Source: Nocardioides oceani (GTDB taxonomy: Bacteria; Actinomycetota; Actinomycetes; Propionibacteriales; Nocardioidaceae). From it: 64,000 nt of DNA. Where the stretch lies: the NCBI RefSeq assembly GCF_030412965.1, contig NZ_JAUHJQ010000002.1, forward strand, positions 310,001-374,000, given 5' to 3'. The notes beneath the pieces were generated by a model. That model saw only the letters and a list, made by a program, of their open reading frames with translations. It was not told the origin of the DNA and did no database searches. Below are positions 18,163 through 26,493 of this stretch, piece after piece. Every line of letters begins with the position of its first letter. Within the stretch, counting starts at the first letter, position 1. A program made the translations under genes and the position numbers.

Positions 18163-18196
18163 CCCTGCGACCGACCGTTCCCGCGGGCGGCGGGGG

Positions 18197-19318
18197 TCAG
18201 GGCACGACGGACAGGAAGAGGAACGCGCCGAACAGCACCAGGTGCACCAGTCCCTGCTGGGACTTCGCGCGGCCCTGGGCGACGGTGAGGGCGGAGACGA
18301 CGACGGTGATCGCGAGCAGCACCAGCTGCGTGGTCTCCAGCCCGAGCACGAGCGGCCCGTCGAGCCAGATCGAGGCGACCGCGATGGTGGGCACCGTGAG
18401 CCCGATCGAGGCCATCGCGGAGCCGTAGCCGAGGTTGAGGCTGACCTGGACCCGGTCGCGCGAGGCGTTGCGGACGGCCGCGATGGACTCCGGCGCGAGC
18501 ACGAGCAGGGCGATGACGACGCCCACGACGGCGTACGGCGCGCCGAGGCTGGTCACGCCGTCCTCGATGGTGGGGGAGAGCAGCTTGGCCAGGCCGACGA
18601 CCGAGACCAGCGCGACGACGAGCATGACCAGGCTGAGCGCTGTCTCGCGGGCCGACGGCGGGTCGGCGTGGTCGTCGCCGTCCTCGTCGAGCAGGCCGGT
18701 GATCCGGCCGTACTCGTCGCTGGTGACCGGCACGAAGAAGTCGCGGTGTCGCACGGTCTGGGTGAAGACGAAGCCGGCGTACAGCACGATCGAGGCGACG
18801 GCGGCGAAGGCCAGCTGGGAGGGGGAGAACTCCCGGCCGTCACCGGAGGTGGTGAAGCTCGGCAGCACCATCGTCAGGCTGGCCAGGGCGATCACCGTCG
18901 TGAGCGCCGTGCCGGTGCCGGAGGGGTTGAAGCTGACCAGGTGGTGCTTGACGGCGCCCACCAGCAGCGCGATGCCGACGATGCCGTTCAGGGTGATCAT
19001 CACGGCCGCGAAGACGGTGTCGCGGGCGTAGGTGCTGGTGCCCTCGCCGCCGCTGGTCATCAGCATCACGATCAGCCCGACCTCGATGACGGTGACCGCG
19101 ACCGCGAGGATCAGCGACCCGAACGGCTCGCCGACCTTGTGGGCCACGACCTCCGCGTGGTGCACGGCGGCCAGGACGGCACCGACCAGCGCGGCGCCGA
19201 TGAGCACGAGGACGGCCCAGTGCTCGTGGCTGACCCACGTCGCGACGAGGACGACGAGGGCGACGACGGGCACGACGACCGACCACTGGAAGGGACCACG
19301 GACGGCAGGGGAGCTCAC
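18197..19318 (-). CDS. chaA: ChaA/CaCA-type cation/proton antiporter
   Basis: A 373-residue membrane protein with about eleven helices in two inverted halves. Acidic signature segments are VTVIEVGLIVMLM in the first half and LLVLAPESIAAVRNA in the second, matching ChaA (Na+/Ca2+/K+:H+ antiporters). An acidic cytoplasmic loop (LLDEDGDDHADPP) separates the halves. GTG 19318 is chosen because TAGGTT sits 7 nt upstream on the same strand, giving a leaderless mRNA and leaving room for the divergent promoter; an upstream start at 19384 would abut the neighbouring start codon. Confidence 0.87.
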   Translation of the reverse strand: MSSPAVRGPFQWSVVVPVVALVVLVATWVSHEHWAVLVLIGAALVGAVLAAVHHAEVVAHKVGEPFGSLILAVAVTVIEVGLIVMLMTSGGEGTSTYARDTVFAAVMITLNGIVGIALLVGAVKHHLVSFNPSGTGTALTTVIALASLTMVLPSFTTSGDGREFSPSQLAFAAVASIVLYAGFVFTQTVRHRDFFVPVTSDEYGRITGLLDEDGDDHADPPSARETALSLVMLVVALVSVVGLAKLLSPTIEDGVTSLGAPYAVVGVVIALLVLAPESIAAVRNASRDRVQVSLNLGYGSAMASIGLTVPTIAVASIWLDGPLVLGLETTQLVLLAITVVVSALTVAQGRAKSQQGLVHLVLFGAFLFLSVVP

Positions 19319-19325
19319 GACTACG

Positions 19326-19331
19326 AACCTA
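19326..19331 (-). promoter_or_regulatory. -10 box for the chaA-like gene
   Basis: TAGGTT on the minus strand, exactly 7 nt before the GTG at 19318. It supports both the start choice and a leaderless transcript. Confidence 0.5.
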
Positions 19332-19386
19332 TCGGTCCACCCACGTAGGCTTGACCGGTCCGGAACCGCCCTGCGAGAGGTCACCC

Positions 19387-21399
19387 ATGTCCGCCCCTGA
19401 GTCCGTCTTCCCGCGGCTCGAGCACCGCCTGCCCTCGGTCTCCAAGCCGATCCAGTACGTCGGCGGCGAGCTCAACTCCACGGTCAAGGACTGGGACTGC
19501 GGCGCCGGCACGGAGGCCGGCGAGACGGTCCGCTGGGCGCTGATGTACCCCGACGCCTACGAGGTCGGCCTGCCCAACCAGGGCGTCCAGATCCTCTACG
19601 AGGTGCTCAACGAGCGCGAGTGGATCCTCGCCGAGCGCACGTACGCCGTGTGGCCGGACATGGAGCGCGTGCTGCGGGAGGGCGACGAGCACGGCCCGAT
19701 CCCGCAGTTCACCGTCGACGGCCACCGCCCGGTGCGCGCGTTCGACGTGCTGGGCCTGAGCTTCTCCACCGAGCTCGGCTACACCAACATGCTCAACGCC
19801 CTCGACCTCGCCGGCATCCCGCTGCACGCGGCCGACCGCACCGGGGACGACCCGGTCGTGCTGGCCGGCGGCCACGCGGCGTTCAACCCCGAGCCGATCG
19901 CCGACTTCCTCGACGCGGCCGTCCTCGGCGACGGCGAGGAGGTCGTGCTCGCGATCTCCGAGGTGGTCCGGGAGTGGAAGGCCCAGGGCCGTCCCGCCGG
20001 CGACATGCCGAGCCCGCGCGACGAGCTGCTGCGCCGGCTGGCGGTCAGCGGCGGCGTCTACGTGCCGAAGTTCTACGACGTCTCCTACGGCGCCGACGGC
20101 GCGATCTCGTCGGTGGTGCCGAACGTCCCGGGCGTGCCGTTCCGGGTCACCAAGCACACGCTGATGGACCTCGACGCGTGGCCCTACCCGGCCAAGCCGC
20201 TGGTGCCGCTCGCCGAGACCGTCCACGAGCGGTTCAGCGTCGAGATCTTCCGCGGCTGCACCCGCGGCTGCCGGTTCTGCCAGGCCGGCATGATCACCCG
20301 TCCGGTGCGCGAGCGCTCCATCGAGACCATCGGTGCGATGGTCGAGAACGGCATCCGCAAGTCCGGCTTCGAGGAGGTCGGGCTGCTCTCGCTCTCCAGC
20401 GCCGACCACACCGAGATCGGCGAGGTCGCCAAGGGGCTCGCCGACCGCTACGAGGGCCAGAACGTCTCGCTCTCGCTGCCCTCGACCCGGGTCGACGCGT
20501 TCAACATCAACCTGGCCAACGAGTTCTCCCGCAACGGTCGCCGCTCGGGCCTGACCTTCGCCCCCGAGGGCGGCTCGGAGCGGATGCGGAAGGTGATCAA
20601 CAAGATGGTCACCGAGGAGGACCTCATCCGCACCGTCGCGGCGGCGTACTCCCACGGCTGGCGGCAGGTGAAGCTCTACTTCATGTGCGGCCTCCCCACC
20701 GAGACCGACGAGGACGTGCTGCAGATCGCGGACCTCGCCAAGCGCGTCATCGCCAAGGGCCGCGAGGTCTCCGGGCGCAACGACGTGCGCTGCACGGTCT
20801 CCATCGGCGGGTTCGTGCCCAAGCCGCACACCCCGTTCCAGTGGGCGGCGCAGCTGGACCACGAGACCACCGACGAGCGGCTGCGCAAGCTGCGCGACAC
20901 CGTCCGCGAGGACAAGAAGTACGGTCGCGCGATCGGCTTCCGCTACCACGACGGCAAGCCCGGGATCATCGAGGGACTCCTCTCCCGCGGCGACCGCCGC
21001 GTCGGCCGGGTCATCGAGCAGGTCTGGCGCGACGGCGGCCGCTTCGACGGCTGGAGCGAGCACTTCTCCTACGACCGCTGGGTCGCGGCGTGCGAGCAGG
21101 CACTCGGTGCGCTGGCCCCCGTCGAGGGCGGTGGCGTCGTCGACCTGGACTGGTACACCACCCGCGAGCGCGGCTACGACGAGGTCCTGCCCTGGGACCA
21201 CCTCGACTCCGGGCTGGACAAGGACTGGCTCTGGGCCGACTGGGAGGACGCCCTGGCCGTCGCCGACGGGTCCTCCGACGTCGAGGTCGAGGACTGCCGC
21301 TGGACGCCGTGCTACGACTGCGGCGTGTGCCCGGAGATGGGCACCGAGATCCAGATCGGCCCCACCGGCCGCCAGCTGCTGCCGCTCAGCGTCGTCTGA
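19387..21399 (+). CDS. TIGR03960-type B12-binding/radical SAM protein
   Basis: A 670-residue protein. The N-terminal region (about 50-220) is cobalamin-binding-like, with MYPDAYEVGLPNQGVQILYE and VLAGGHAAFNPEPIADFLDA. It is followed by a radical SAM core with the 4Fe-4S motif CTRGCRFC (Cys291, 295, 298) and a C-terminal Cys cluster (CRWTPCYDCGVCPEMG) that may bind a second cluster. The reaction is unknown. In other actinobacteria it sits directly before a TIGR03936/DUF2344 protein and rne; here that partner is at 29093. A TAGGCT -10 box at 19346-19351 and a GAGAGG ribosome site precede ATG 19387. Confidence 0.9.
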   Translation: MSAPESVFPRLEHRLPSVSKPIQYVGGELNSTVKDWDCGAGTEAGETVRWALMYPDAYEVGLPNQGVQILYEVLNEREWILAERTYAVWPDMERVLREGDEHGPIPQFTVDGHRPVRAFDVLGLSFSTELGYTNMLNALDLAGIPLHAADRTGDDPVVLAGGHAAFNPEPIADFLDAAVLGDGEEVVLAISEVVREWKAQGRPAGDMPSPRDELLRRLAVSGGVYVPKFYDVSYGADGAISSVVPNVPGVPFRVTKHTLMDLDAWPYPAKPLVPLAETVHERFSVEIFRGCTRGCRFCQAGMITRPVRERSIETIGAMVENGIRKSGFEEVGLLSLSSADHTEIGEVAKGLADRYEGQNVSLSLPSTRVDAFNINLANEFSRNGRRSGLTFAPEGGSERMRKVINKMVTEEDLIRTVAAAYSHGWRQVKLYFMCGLPTETDEDVLQIADLAKRVIAKGREVSGRNDVRCTVSIGGFVPKPHTPFQWAAQLDHETTDERLRKLRDTVREDKKYGRAIGFRYHDGKPGIIEGLLSRGDRRVGRVIEQVWRDGGRFDGWSEHFSYDRWVAACEQALGALAPVEGGGVVDLDWYTTRERGYDEVLPWDHLDSGLDKDWLWADWEDALAVADGSSDVEVEDCRWTPCYDCGVCPEMGTEIQIGPTGRQLLPLSVV

Positions 21400-21496
21400 A
21401 CGACCCGCGCCGGCGGTCCTGGGGCGGCCGGGCGGGATGTCACAGGTCACACCCGCGCTCCGGCGTGTCGCCTTGGCGACCGGGAACCGGACGACC

Positions 21497-22024
21497 ATGA
21501 TCAACGACAAGGCAGCAGAGGCCCGCGAGGGACTGTTCGACAGTGTCGCGGGCAAGGCCAAGGAGGTAGCCGGCGCCGTCGCCGGCCGCGACGACCTCGT
21601 GGAGGAGGGCCAGCTCCAGCAGGAGGAGGCCCGCAACCGCAAGCAGGCGGTCGCCGACGAGGCCGTGGCGGACGCCAAGCGGGAGGAGGCCGCCGCGCAG
21701 CTGCGCGAGGCCGGCCGCGAGGCAGCCGCCGAGAAGGGCCAGGCGCAGGCGCAGGCCGCCCGCGAGGAGGCCGTCGCCGAGCAGCAGCGCGCCACCGAGC
21801 ACGCCGCCGCCGCGCGTGAGTCCCAGCGGCTCGCCGAGGCGGGACGCGAGGCGGCCGAGCAGGAGGCCGACCGGGTCGCCGACCAGCGGCTGCGCGAGGC
21901 CGACGGCATCGCCGCCTCCGCCGACGCCACCGAGCGCCGGGCCGAGACCGAGAGCGAGCGGCTGCAGCGCGAGGCCGACGCCGCCGAGCAGGAAGCAGCC
22001 CGGCTCCGCGCCGAGGCCGAGTGA
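21497..22024 (+). CDS. CsbD-like protein with long coiled-coil tail
   Basis: A 175-residue hydrophilic protein. Residues about 3-45 resemble the CsbD stress-protein motif (SVAGKAKEVAGAVAGRDDLVEEG). The remainder is a continuous Ala/Glu/Arg/Gln heptad-like helix, predicted coiled coil. CsbD proteins are sigma-B/general-stress-induced in Bacillus; their biochemical role is unclear. The long helical tail is unusual for the family. It ends just before a second coiled-coil gene whose ribosome site overlaps this gene's stop codon, so the two are probably made together. Confidence 0.7.
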   Translation: MINDKAAEAREGLFDSVAGKAKEVAGAVAGRDDLVEEGQLQQEEARNRKQAVADEAVADAKREEAAAQLREAGREAAAEKGQAQAQAAREEAVAEQQRATEHAAAARESQRLAEAGREAAEQEADRVADQRLREADGIAASADATERRAETESERLQREADAAEQEAARLRAEAE

Positions 22025-22035
22025 AGGAGCAACCG

Positions 22036-22683
22036 ATGTTGACCAGGCTCATCTCCCTTCCCTACGAGATCGCGCGGCTCCCGCTGGCCGTCGTCGACAG
22101 CACCCTGGCCGGCCGGCTGCCGGAGACCTCGGCGCCCCGGGTCGCGCTCGACCGGACGATCGGCTCCGCCGACCGGATCGCCGGCGCGGTGCTGCACAAC
22201 AGCGTGCTCGCCCGCCGGGGCACCGAGCGGCTGGAGCGCTCCGCCAAGCTGCTGACCGCCGAGCAGCTCGAGAGCGAGGCCGCCGAGCGCCGGGCCGAGG
22301 CCCAGCGGACCGCGGCGGCCGGGGCGCAGGAGGCCGAGCGTGCGCGCCGGGCCGCCGAGGAGCGCGCCGAGTCGGGCCTCGAGGAGGCCGACGCCACCGA
22401 GGCCCGCCGCAAGCAGGAGGCGGCCACGCGGGCCGCGCAGGCCGCCGCGACCAAGAAGGCGGCGGCCGACGAGCGCGCCGCCCGACGCGCCGCCACCGCC
22501 GAGCAGCGCAAGCAGGCCGCCGAGGAGGTCGCGGAGGCCGAGAAGCGCTCGGCCCAGCGCGAGGTCAGGTCGGAGATCGACGAGGCCAGCGCCGCGAAGA
22601 AGGCGGCGCTCCAGGCCCGTCAGGACGCCGACCGCCTCGACGACCTCGTGGACGCCAAGCGGGACGAGCGCACGCAGGACTGA
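22036..22683 (+). CDS. Ala/Glu/Arg-rich coiled-coil protein
   Basis: Unrecognised 215-residue protein. Start ATG 22036 is set by AAGGAG 6 nt upstream (22024-22029); the in-frame GTG at 22021 precedes that site and is rejected. Residues 1-60 look globular and amphipathic (LPYEIARLPLAVVDSTLAG, then ALDRTIGSADRIAGAVL). From about residue 65 it is one long charged helix with heptad character and a basic middle. There is no signal peptide. The N-terminal segment could associate with membrane; that is inference. Probable partner of the CsbD-like protein upstream. Confidence 0.65.
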   Translation: MLTRLISLPYEIARLPLAVVDSTLAGRLPETSAPRVALDRTIGSADRIAGAVLHNSVLARRGTERLERSAKLLTAEQLESEAAERRAEAQRTAAAGAQEAERARRAAEERAESGLEEADATEARRKQEAATRAAQAAATKKAAADERAARRAATAEQRKQAAEEVAEAEKRSAQREVRSEIDEASAAKKAALQARQDADRLDDLVDAKRDERTQD

Positions 22684-22701
22684 GCCGGTCGGCGGTGGGG
22701 C

Positions 22702-24045
22702 TCAGACCCGCCCGCGGCGCAGCGCCGCCCAGGTGTCGGACGCGACGACGCCGGTGTCGGCGAGACCGGTCTGCCGCTGGTAGGTCGAGACCCACCGGGC
22801 GGTCGAGCCGTCGAGGACGCCGGTCACGCGCAGGTCGGCGGCGGTGGCGACGTTCAGTGCGCGCTGCAGGCGGCGGACGGCGTCCTCGGCCGATCCCTGC
22901 TTGAGCAGGGGCGAGGAACCAGCGGCGAGCAGGGTCGTCCACGTGCCCCGGTCGACCCGGCCGGTGACCGGCAGCGCGGCGGTGCGCTGGTGGCGGCGCA
23001 CGGCCGCGGCGACGTCCCGGTCGAAGCGGCCGTCGACCCGCCCGCGGTAGGCGCCGCGCTGCTTCAGCAGGCACTGGGCGGTCCGGACGACGTCGCCGCG
23101 CGTGCCCTTGCCGGCAGCGGGGTAGTCGGCCCGGTCGAGCCGGACCCCGCCGCAGGCACGCCGCGCGGGCGGGGCGACCGAGCCGCCGCCGACCTGCACG
23201 ACGTTGGCGTCGATGTCGAGCGTGACCCCGCCGTACGTCGCCCGGACGTCGAGCGCGTACTGGTGAACCCGCTCCCCGGCCCAGCTGCCGGCGCGGACCC
23301 AGCGCGGGTCGATGGCGGTGTCGGCCCGGCCGTTGGCCCAGGCGAACCACACCTGGTCCGGCATTACGTAGGAGCCGGGCGAGAGCTTGTCGGCGTTGTC
23401 GAGGGCGTGGATGCCGGCCGCGACGCTGGAGTACACCCCGGACCGGTGGCCGAGGTCGTGCAGCGTCTCGGTCCACCCCGAGAGGAACCGCAGCGCGGAG
23501 CGGCGGCAGTGGTCGCCCCGCACGTCGAAGTCCTCGAGGTCGTACCAGAGCGTGCTCCCCGCGGGGATCCCCAGGTCGCGGGCGCGGCCGGCCGCGGCGG
23601 CGGCCTCGACGCGACCCTGCGCCCCGGCCGCGGCGTACTCACCCTCGGACGAGGGGTCGATCCGGTCGGCGTAGCCGCTGCACGACGCCTGCGGGCCCAC
23701 CCACAGCGGCAGCAGGCGCCAGCCGGCGGCGCGCTGGCGCGACACCCACGTCGCGTCGAGGTGCGGCTGCCCGGAGGCGGGGTCCGCGGGATCGGTCCGG
23801 CACGCCATGGTCGAGCCGCCGAGGTAGATGCCGACGGCCCAGAACGGCGAGGAGGTGAGCCAGGCGTCCATCTCCTCCTGCGTCGGCGCGCACCGGGCGT
23901 CGAAGGCGTGGCCGGTGAACGCGCCGGGGTCCGGGCGGTCGGCCGCCGCGGAGGCGGGTGCGGCGCCCAGCGGCAGCAGGCCGGCGACGAGGGCGGCCAG
24001 GAGGGCGAGTGCGGCGGGCAGCCGGGGCCGGAGCGGATCGGTCAT
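22702..24045 (-). CDS. Secreted DUF1906 (Rv2525c-like) glycoside hydrolase with two peptidoglycan-binding domains
   Basis: A 447-residue exported protein. A signal peptide (residues 1-34, ending ASAAAD) precedes a DUF1906/Rv2525c-like TIM-barrel domain (about 40-290) with FDARCAPT, AVGIYLGGST, LLPLWVGPQ, LWYDLEDFD and TLDIDANVV. Two PG_binding_1 repeats follow (about 310-375 and 380-445; GRVDGRFDRDVAAAVRRHQ and GVLDGSTARWVSTYQRQTG). The barrel is related to GH25-type lysozymes; acidic residues in LEDFD and DIDAN are candidate catalytic sites. Likely a cell-wall-associated hydrolase. Monocistronic on the minus strand. Confidence 0.85.
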   Translation of the reverse strand: MTDPLRPRLPAALALLAALVAGLLPLGAAPASAAADRPDPGAFTGHAFDARCAPTQEEMDAWLTSSPFWAVGIYLGGSTMACRTDPADPASGQPHLDATWVSRQRAAGWRLLPLWVGPQASCSGYADRIDPSSEGEYAAAGAQGRVEAAAAAGRARDLGIPAGSTLWYDLEDFDVRGDHCRRSALRFLSGWTETLHDLGHRSGVYSSVAAGIHALDNADKLSPGSYVMPDQVWFAWANGRADTAIDPRWVRAGSWAGERVHQYALDVRATYGGVTLDIDANVVQVGGGSVAPPARRACGGVRLDRADYPAAGKGTRGDVVRTAQCLLKQRGAYRGRVDGRFDRDVAAAVRRHQRTAALPVTGRVDRGTWTTLLAAGSSPLLKQGSAEDAVRRLQRALNVATAADLRVTGVLDGSTARWVSTYQRQTGLADTGVVASDTWAALRRGRV

Positions 24046-24118
24046 GGACGCCTCCCGAGCGTGCGGCGTCGTGCGGGTCCCGACGGCCTGGGCGCCACCC
24101 TACGACGTGAGGTGGGTC

Positions 24119-25300
24119 TCAGGAGGCCGGCAGGCGCACCCACACGGTGGTGCCCTCGCCCTCGACCGAGTCGAGCCCGATCGAGCCGCCGTGGGCCTCG
24201 ACGATCCGGCGGCACGTCGCCAGCCCGATGCCGTGGCCCGCGACCGAGGCGTCGGCGCGGGCCAGCGGCTCGAAGACCCGGTCGGTCTGCCCGGCGGGGA
24301 CGCCGCGGCCGTTGTCCGCGACCTCCAGCCGGACGTCCGAGCCGTCGCGGTGGGCGGTCACGCAGACCCGGGGCGGCCGGTCGGGGTGGCGGTACTTCAG
24401 GGCGTTGCCCACGAGGTTCTGCAGCACCGCCCGCAGCTGCGCGGCGTCGGCGGGGACCGTCGGCAGCGCGCCGTGCTCGACGACGGCGTCGCCGAGGGGC
24501 TCGAGGTCGGCGAGGACCTCGTCGAGCAGCGCGCCGAGATCGACCGGCGCGGTGTCCAGGCCCCCGCCGAGCGTGGCGAAGCGCAGCACGTCGGCGAGCA
24601 GCGCGCCCATCCGGCCGGCCGAGGAGTGGGCGCGGGCGACCAGGCGTCCGGCGTTCGTCGAGGAGGGGTGCTGCTCGAGCTCCTCGTCGAGCAGCTCGAG
24701 GGCCATGCTGATGCCGGTGAGCGGCGTGCGCAGGTCGTGGCTGATCTGGCCGGCGAACGCGGCGAGCCGCTCGTTGGACTCGCGCAGCCGGGTCGAGACG
24801 GTCTCGAGCTGGTGGTTGCGCGCGGAGAGCTCGAGCACGTCGACGACCCGGTCGGCGAGCGTGCCGAGGGCGGTGAGCTGGCGCCCGTCGAGGGTCCGAG
24901 GCTCCAGGTCGAAGACGCAGAGCGTCCCGATCGTCGCGCCGCCCGGGGCGGTGATCCGGTGCGAGGCGTAGAACCGGATCGCGCCGAGCTGGCCGTTGAC
25001 GAACGGGTTCTGGGCGAACCGCGGGTCCTCCAGGGTGTTGGAGACCAGCACCGGCGGGTCGTCCTTGAGCACCGCCCCGCACATGGAGTCCTCGAGCCGG
25101 CACACGCCGGGGTCCATGCCGACGGTCGCCACCTGGTGGTGGACGCCGCCGGTGATCAGGTTGACCGAGGCCATCGGGGTGCCGCAGATCGACGCGGCGA
25201 GCTCGGCGACGCTGACCAGGTCCTCGCGGGGCGGCCGGTCGAGGGTGTCGTACTGACGCAGGTCCGGTGTTCGGGGCACGCGGCCATGGTGCCGGGTCAC
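24119..25300 (-). CDS. Soluble GAF-domain sensor histidine kinase
   Basis: A 393-residue kinase without membrane segments. An N-terminal GAF domain (about 25-165; ASVNLITGGVHHQVATVG, IGTLCVFD) is followed by a linker helix, HisKA with the phosphoacceptor His188 in ISHDLRTPLTG, and HATPase_c with N box QNLVGNALKYR, G1 DNGRGVP and G2 GHGIGLATC. The GAF type resembles small-molecule or redox sensors. No response regulator gene lies nearby. GTG 25300 overlaps the stop of the MFS gene (GTGA), implying co-translation with the transporter. Confidence 0.88.
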   Translation of the reverse strand: MTRHHGRVPRTPDLRQYDTLDRPPREDLVSVAELAASICGTPMASVNLITGGVHHQVATVGMDPGVCRLEDSMCGAVLKDDPPVLVSNTLEDPRFAQNPFVNGQLGAIRFYASHRITAPGGATIGTLCVFDLEPRTLDGRQLTALGTLADRVVDVLELSARNHQLETVSTRLRESNERLAAFAGQISHDLRTPLTGISMALELLDEELEQHPSSTNAGRLVARAHSSAGRMGALLADVLRFATLGGGLDTAPVDLGALLDEVLADLEPLGDAVVEHGALPTVPADAAQLRAVLQNLVGNALKYRHPDRPPRVCVTAHRDGSDVRLEVADNGRGVPAGQTDRVFEPLARADASVAGHGIGLATCRRIVEAHGGSIGLDSVEGEGTTVWVRLPAS

Positions 25301-26493
25301 CGGTGCAGCTGGTCCTCGATCGCACGAGGCTTTGCCACGTACGCCGCGACGAGGGCCAGCGGCAGGCTGAGCACGAGCAGCAGCGCGACCGGCCAGTCCC
25401 AGCCGCCGGTCGCGTCGTGGACCAGGCCGACCGCGAACGGGCCGGTCGCCCCGATCAGGTAGCCCGCGGACTGGGTGAACGCCGACAGCGCCGCGGTGCC
25501 GGCGGGCGTGCGCGAGCGCAGGCCGACCAGCGTCAGCACCAGGGGGAAGGTGCAGCAGCCGGTGCCGACGAGGACCGCCCACAGGGGCGCGAGGGAGTAC
25601 GGCGCGACGAGCAGGCCGAGGTAGCCCACGGGGTAGCAGCCGATCACCGCCAGCAGCACGACGAGAGGTCGTGCCTGCGCCGCGAGCAGCCGCGGCAGCC
25701 ACAGCGAGAGCGGGATGCTGACCGCCGCGACCAGGCCGACCAGGAGGCCGGCCGCCGCCGGCGACCAGCCGCTGTCGCGCCACAGCTGCGCGAACCAGCC
25801 GAACACGGCGTACGCCTGCAGCGACTGGAGCCCGAAGAACAGCGCCATCGCCAGGCCCAGCGGGGTCCGTGCGACCTCGAGGAACCGCACGACGCGGGCC
25901 GGCTCCTCGTCCTCGGGCCGGCGGTCGTGGACGACCAGGCCGACCCACGGCAGCGCCGCCACGAGCGCCAGCACCGCCCACAGCCCCAGCCCGGTGCGCC
26001 AGCCCCCGAACGCGTCGGCGACGGGCACGGTGAGGGCGAGCGAGGCGGTCAGGCCGACGGCGAGCGCGGTGGTGTACGCCGCGGTCATCGCCCCGATCCG
26101 GTCCGGGAAGTGCAGCTTGACCAGCGAGGGGAGCAGCACGTTGGCCATCGCCATGCCGGCGACCGCCACCAGCGACAGGAGCAGGAAGACCGGCTCGCTC
26201 CCGGTGACGGCGCGGCCGAGCAGCCCGCCGCCGACCGCGACCAGCGCCAGCAGGGTGACCCGGTGCAGCCCCACGGCCCGGCCGACGCTCGGGGCGAGCG
26301 CGCCGAAGAACGCGAACGCGAGCACCGGCAGCGAGGTGAGCAGGCCGGCGGTCGCGCCGGACATGCCGAACGCGTCGCGGACCTCGTCGAGCACGGGTCC
26401 GACGCTGACGGCCGCCGGTCGGAGGTTGAGCGAGAGCAGCAGGACGCCGGCGAGCAGGAGGAGCGCGGTACGCCGGGTGGTCGCGGCGGTCAC
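25297..26493 (-). CDS. MFS transporter, CynX/NimT family
   Basis: A 398-residue 12-helix major facilitator. The N-terminus LLLSLNLRPAAVSVGPVLDEVRDAFGMS is characteristic of the CynX/NimT (cyanate/2-nitroimidazole) branch, and the loop between helices 2 and 3 reads GRAVGLHRVTLLAL. The substrate cannot be deduced. GTG 26493 overlaps the stop of the upstream nuclease gene by 4 bp, and its own stop overlaps the kinase start, so the three genes form one coupled unit. Confidence 0.88.
   Translation of the reverse strand: MTAATTRRTALLLLAGVLLLSLNLRPAAVSVGPVLDEVRDAFGMSGATAGLLTSLPVLAFAFFGALAPSVGRAVGLHRVTLLALVAVGGGLLGRAVTGSEPVFLLLSLVAVAGMAMANVLLPSLVKLHFPDRIGAMTAAYTTALAVGLTASLALTVPVADAFGGWRTGLGLWAVLALVAALPWVGLVVHDRRPEDEEPARVVRFLEVARTPLGLAMALFFGLQSLQAYAVFGWFAQLWRDSGWSPAAAGLLVGLVAAVSIPLSLWLPRLLAAQARPLVVLLAVIGCYPVGYLGLLVAPYSLAPLWAVLVGTGCCTFPLVLTLVGLRSRTPAGTAALSAFTQSAGYLIGATGPFAVGLVHDATGGWDWPVALLLVLSLPLALVAAYVAKPRAIEDQLHR

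Noticed and set aside
19319..19384. N-terminal extension of the chaA-like protein to 19384
   Set aside because: It would leave no divergent promoter space and lacks family similarity; GTG 19318 has a matching -10 box.
22021..22035. GTG 22021 as start of the coiled-coil protein
   Set aside because: AAGGAG at 22024-22029 sits downstream of it and is correctly spaced for ATG 22036.
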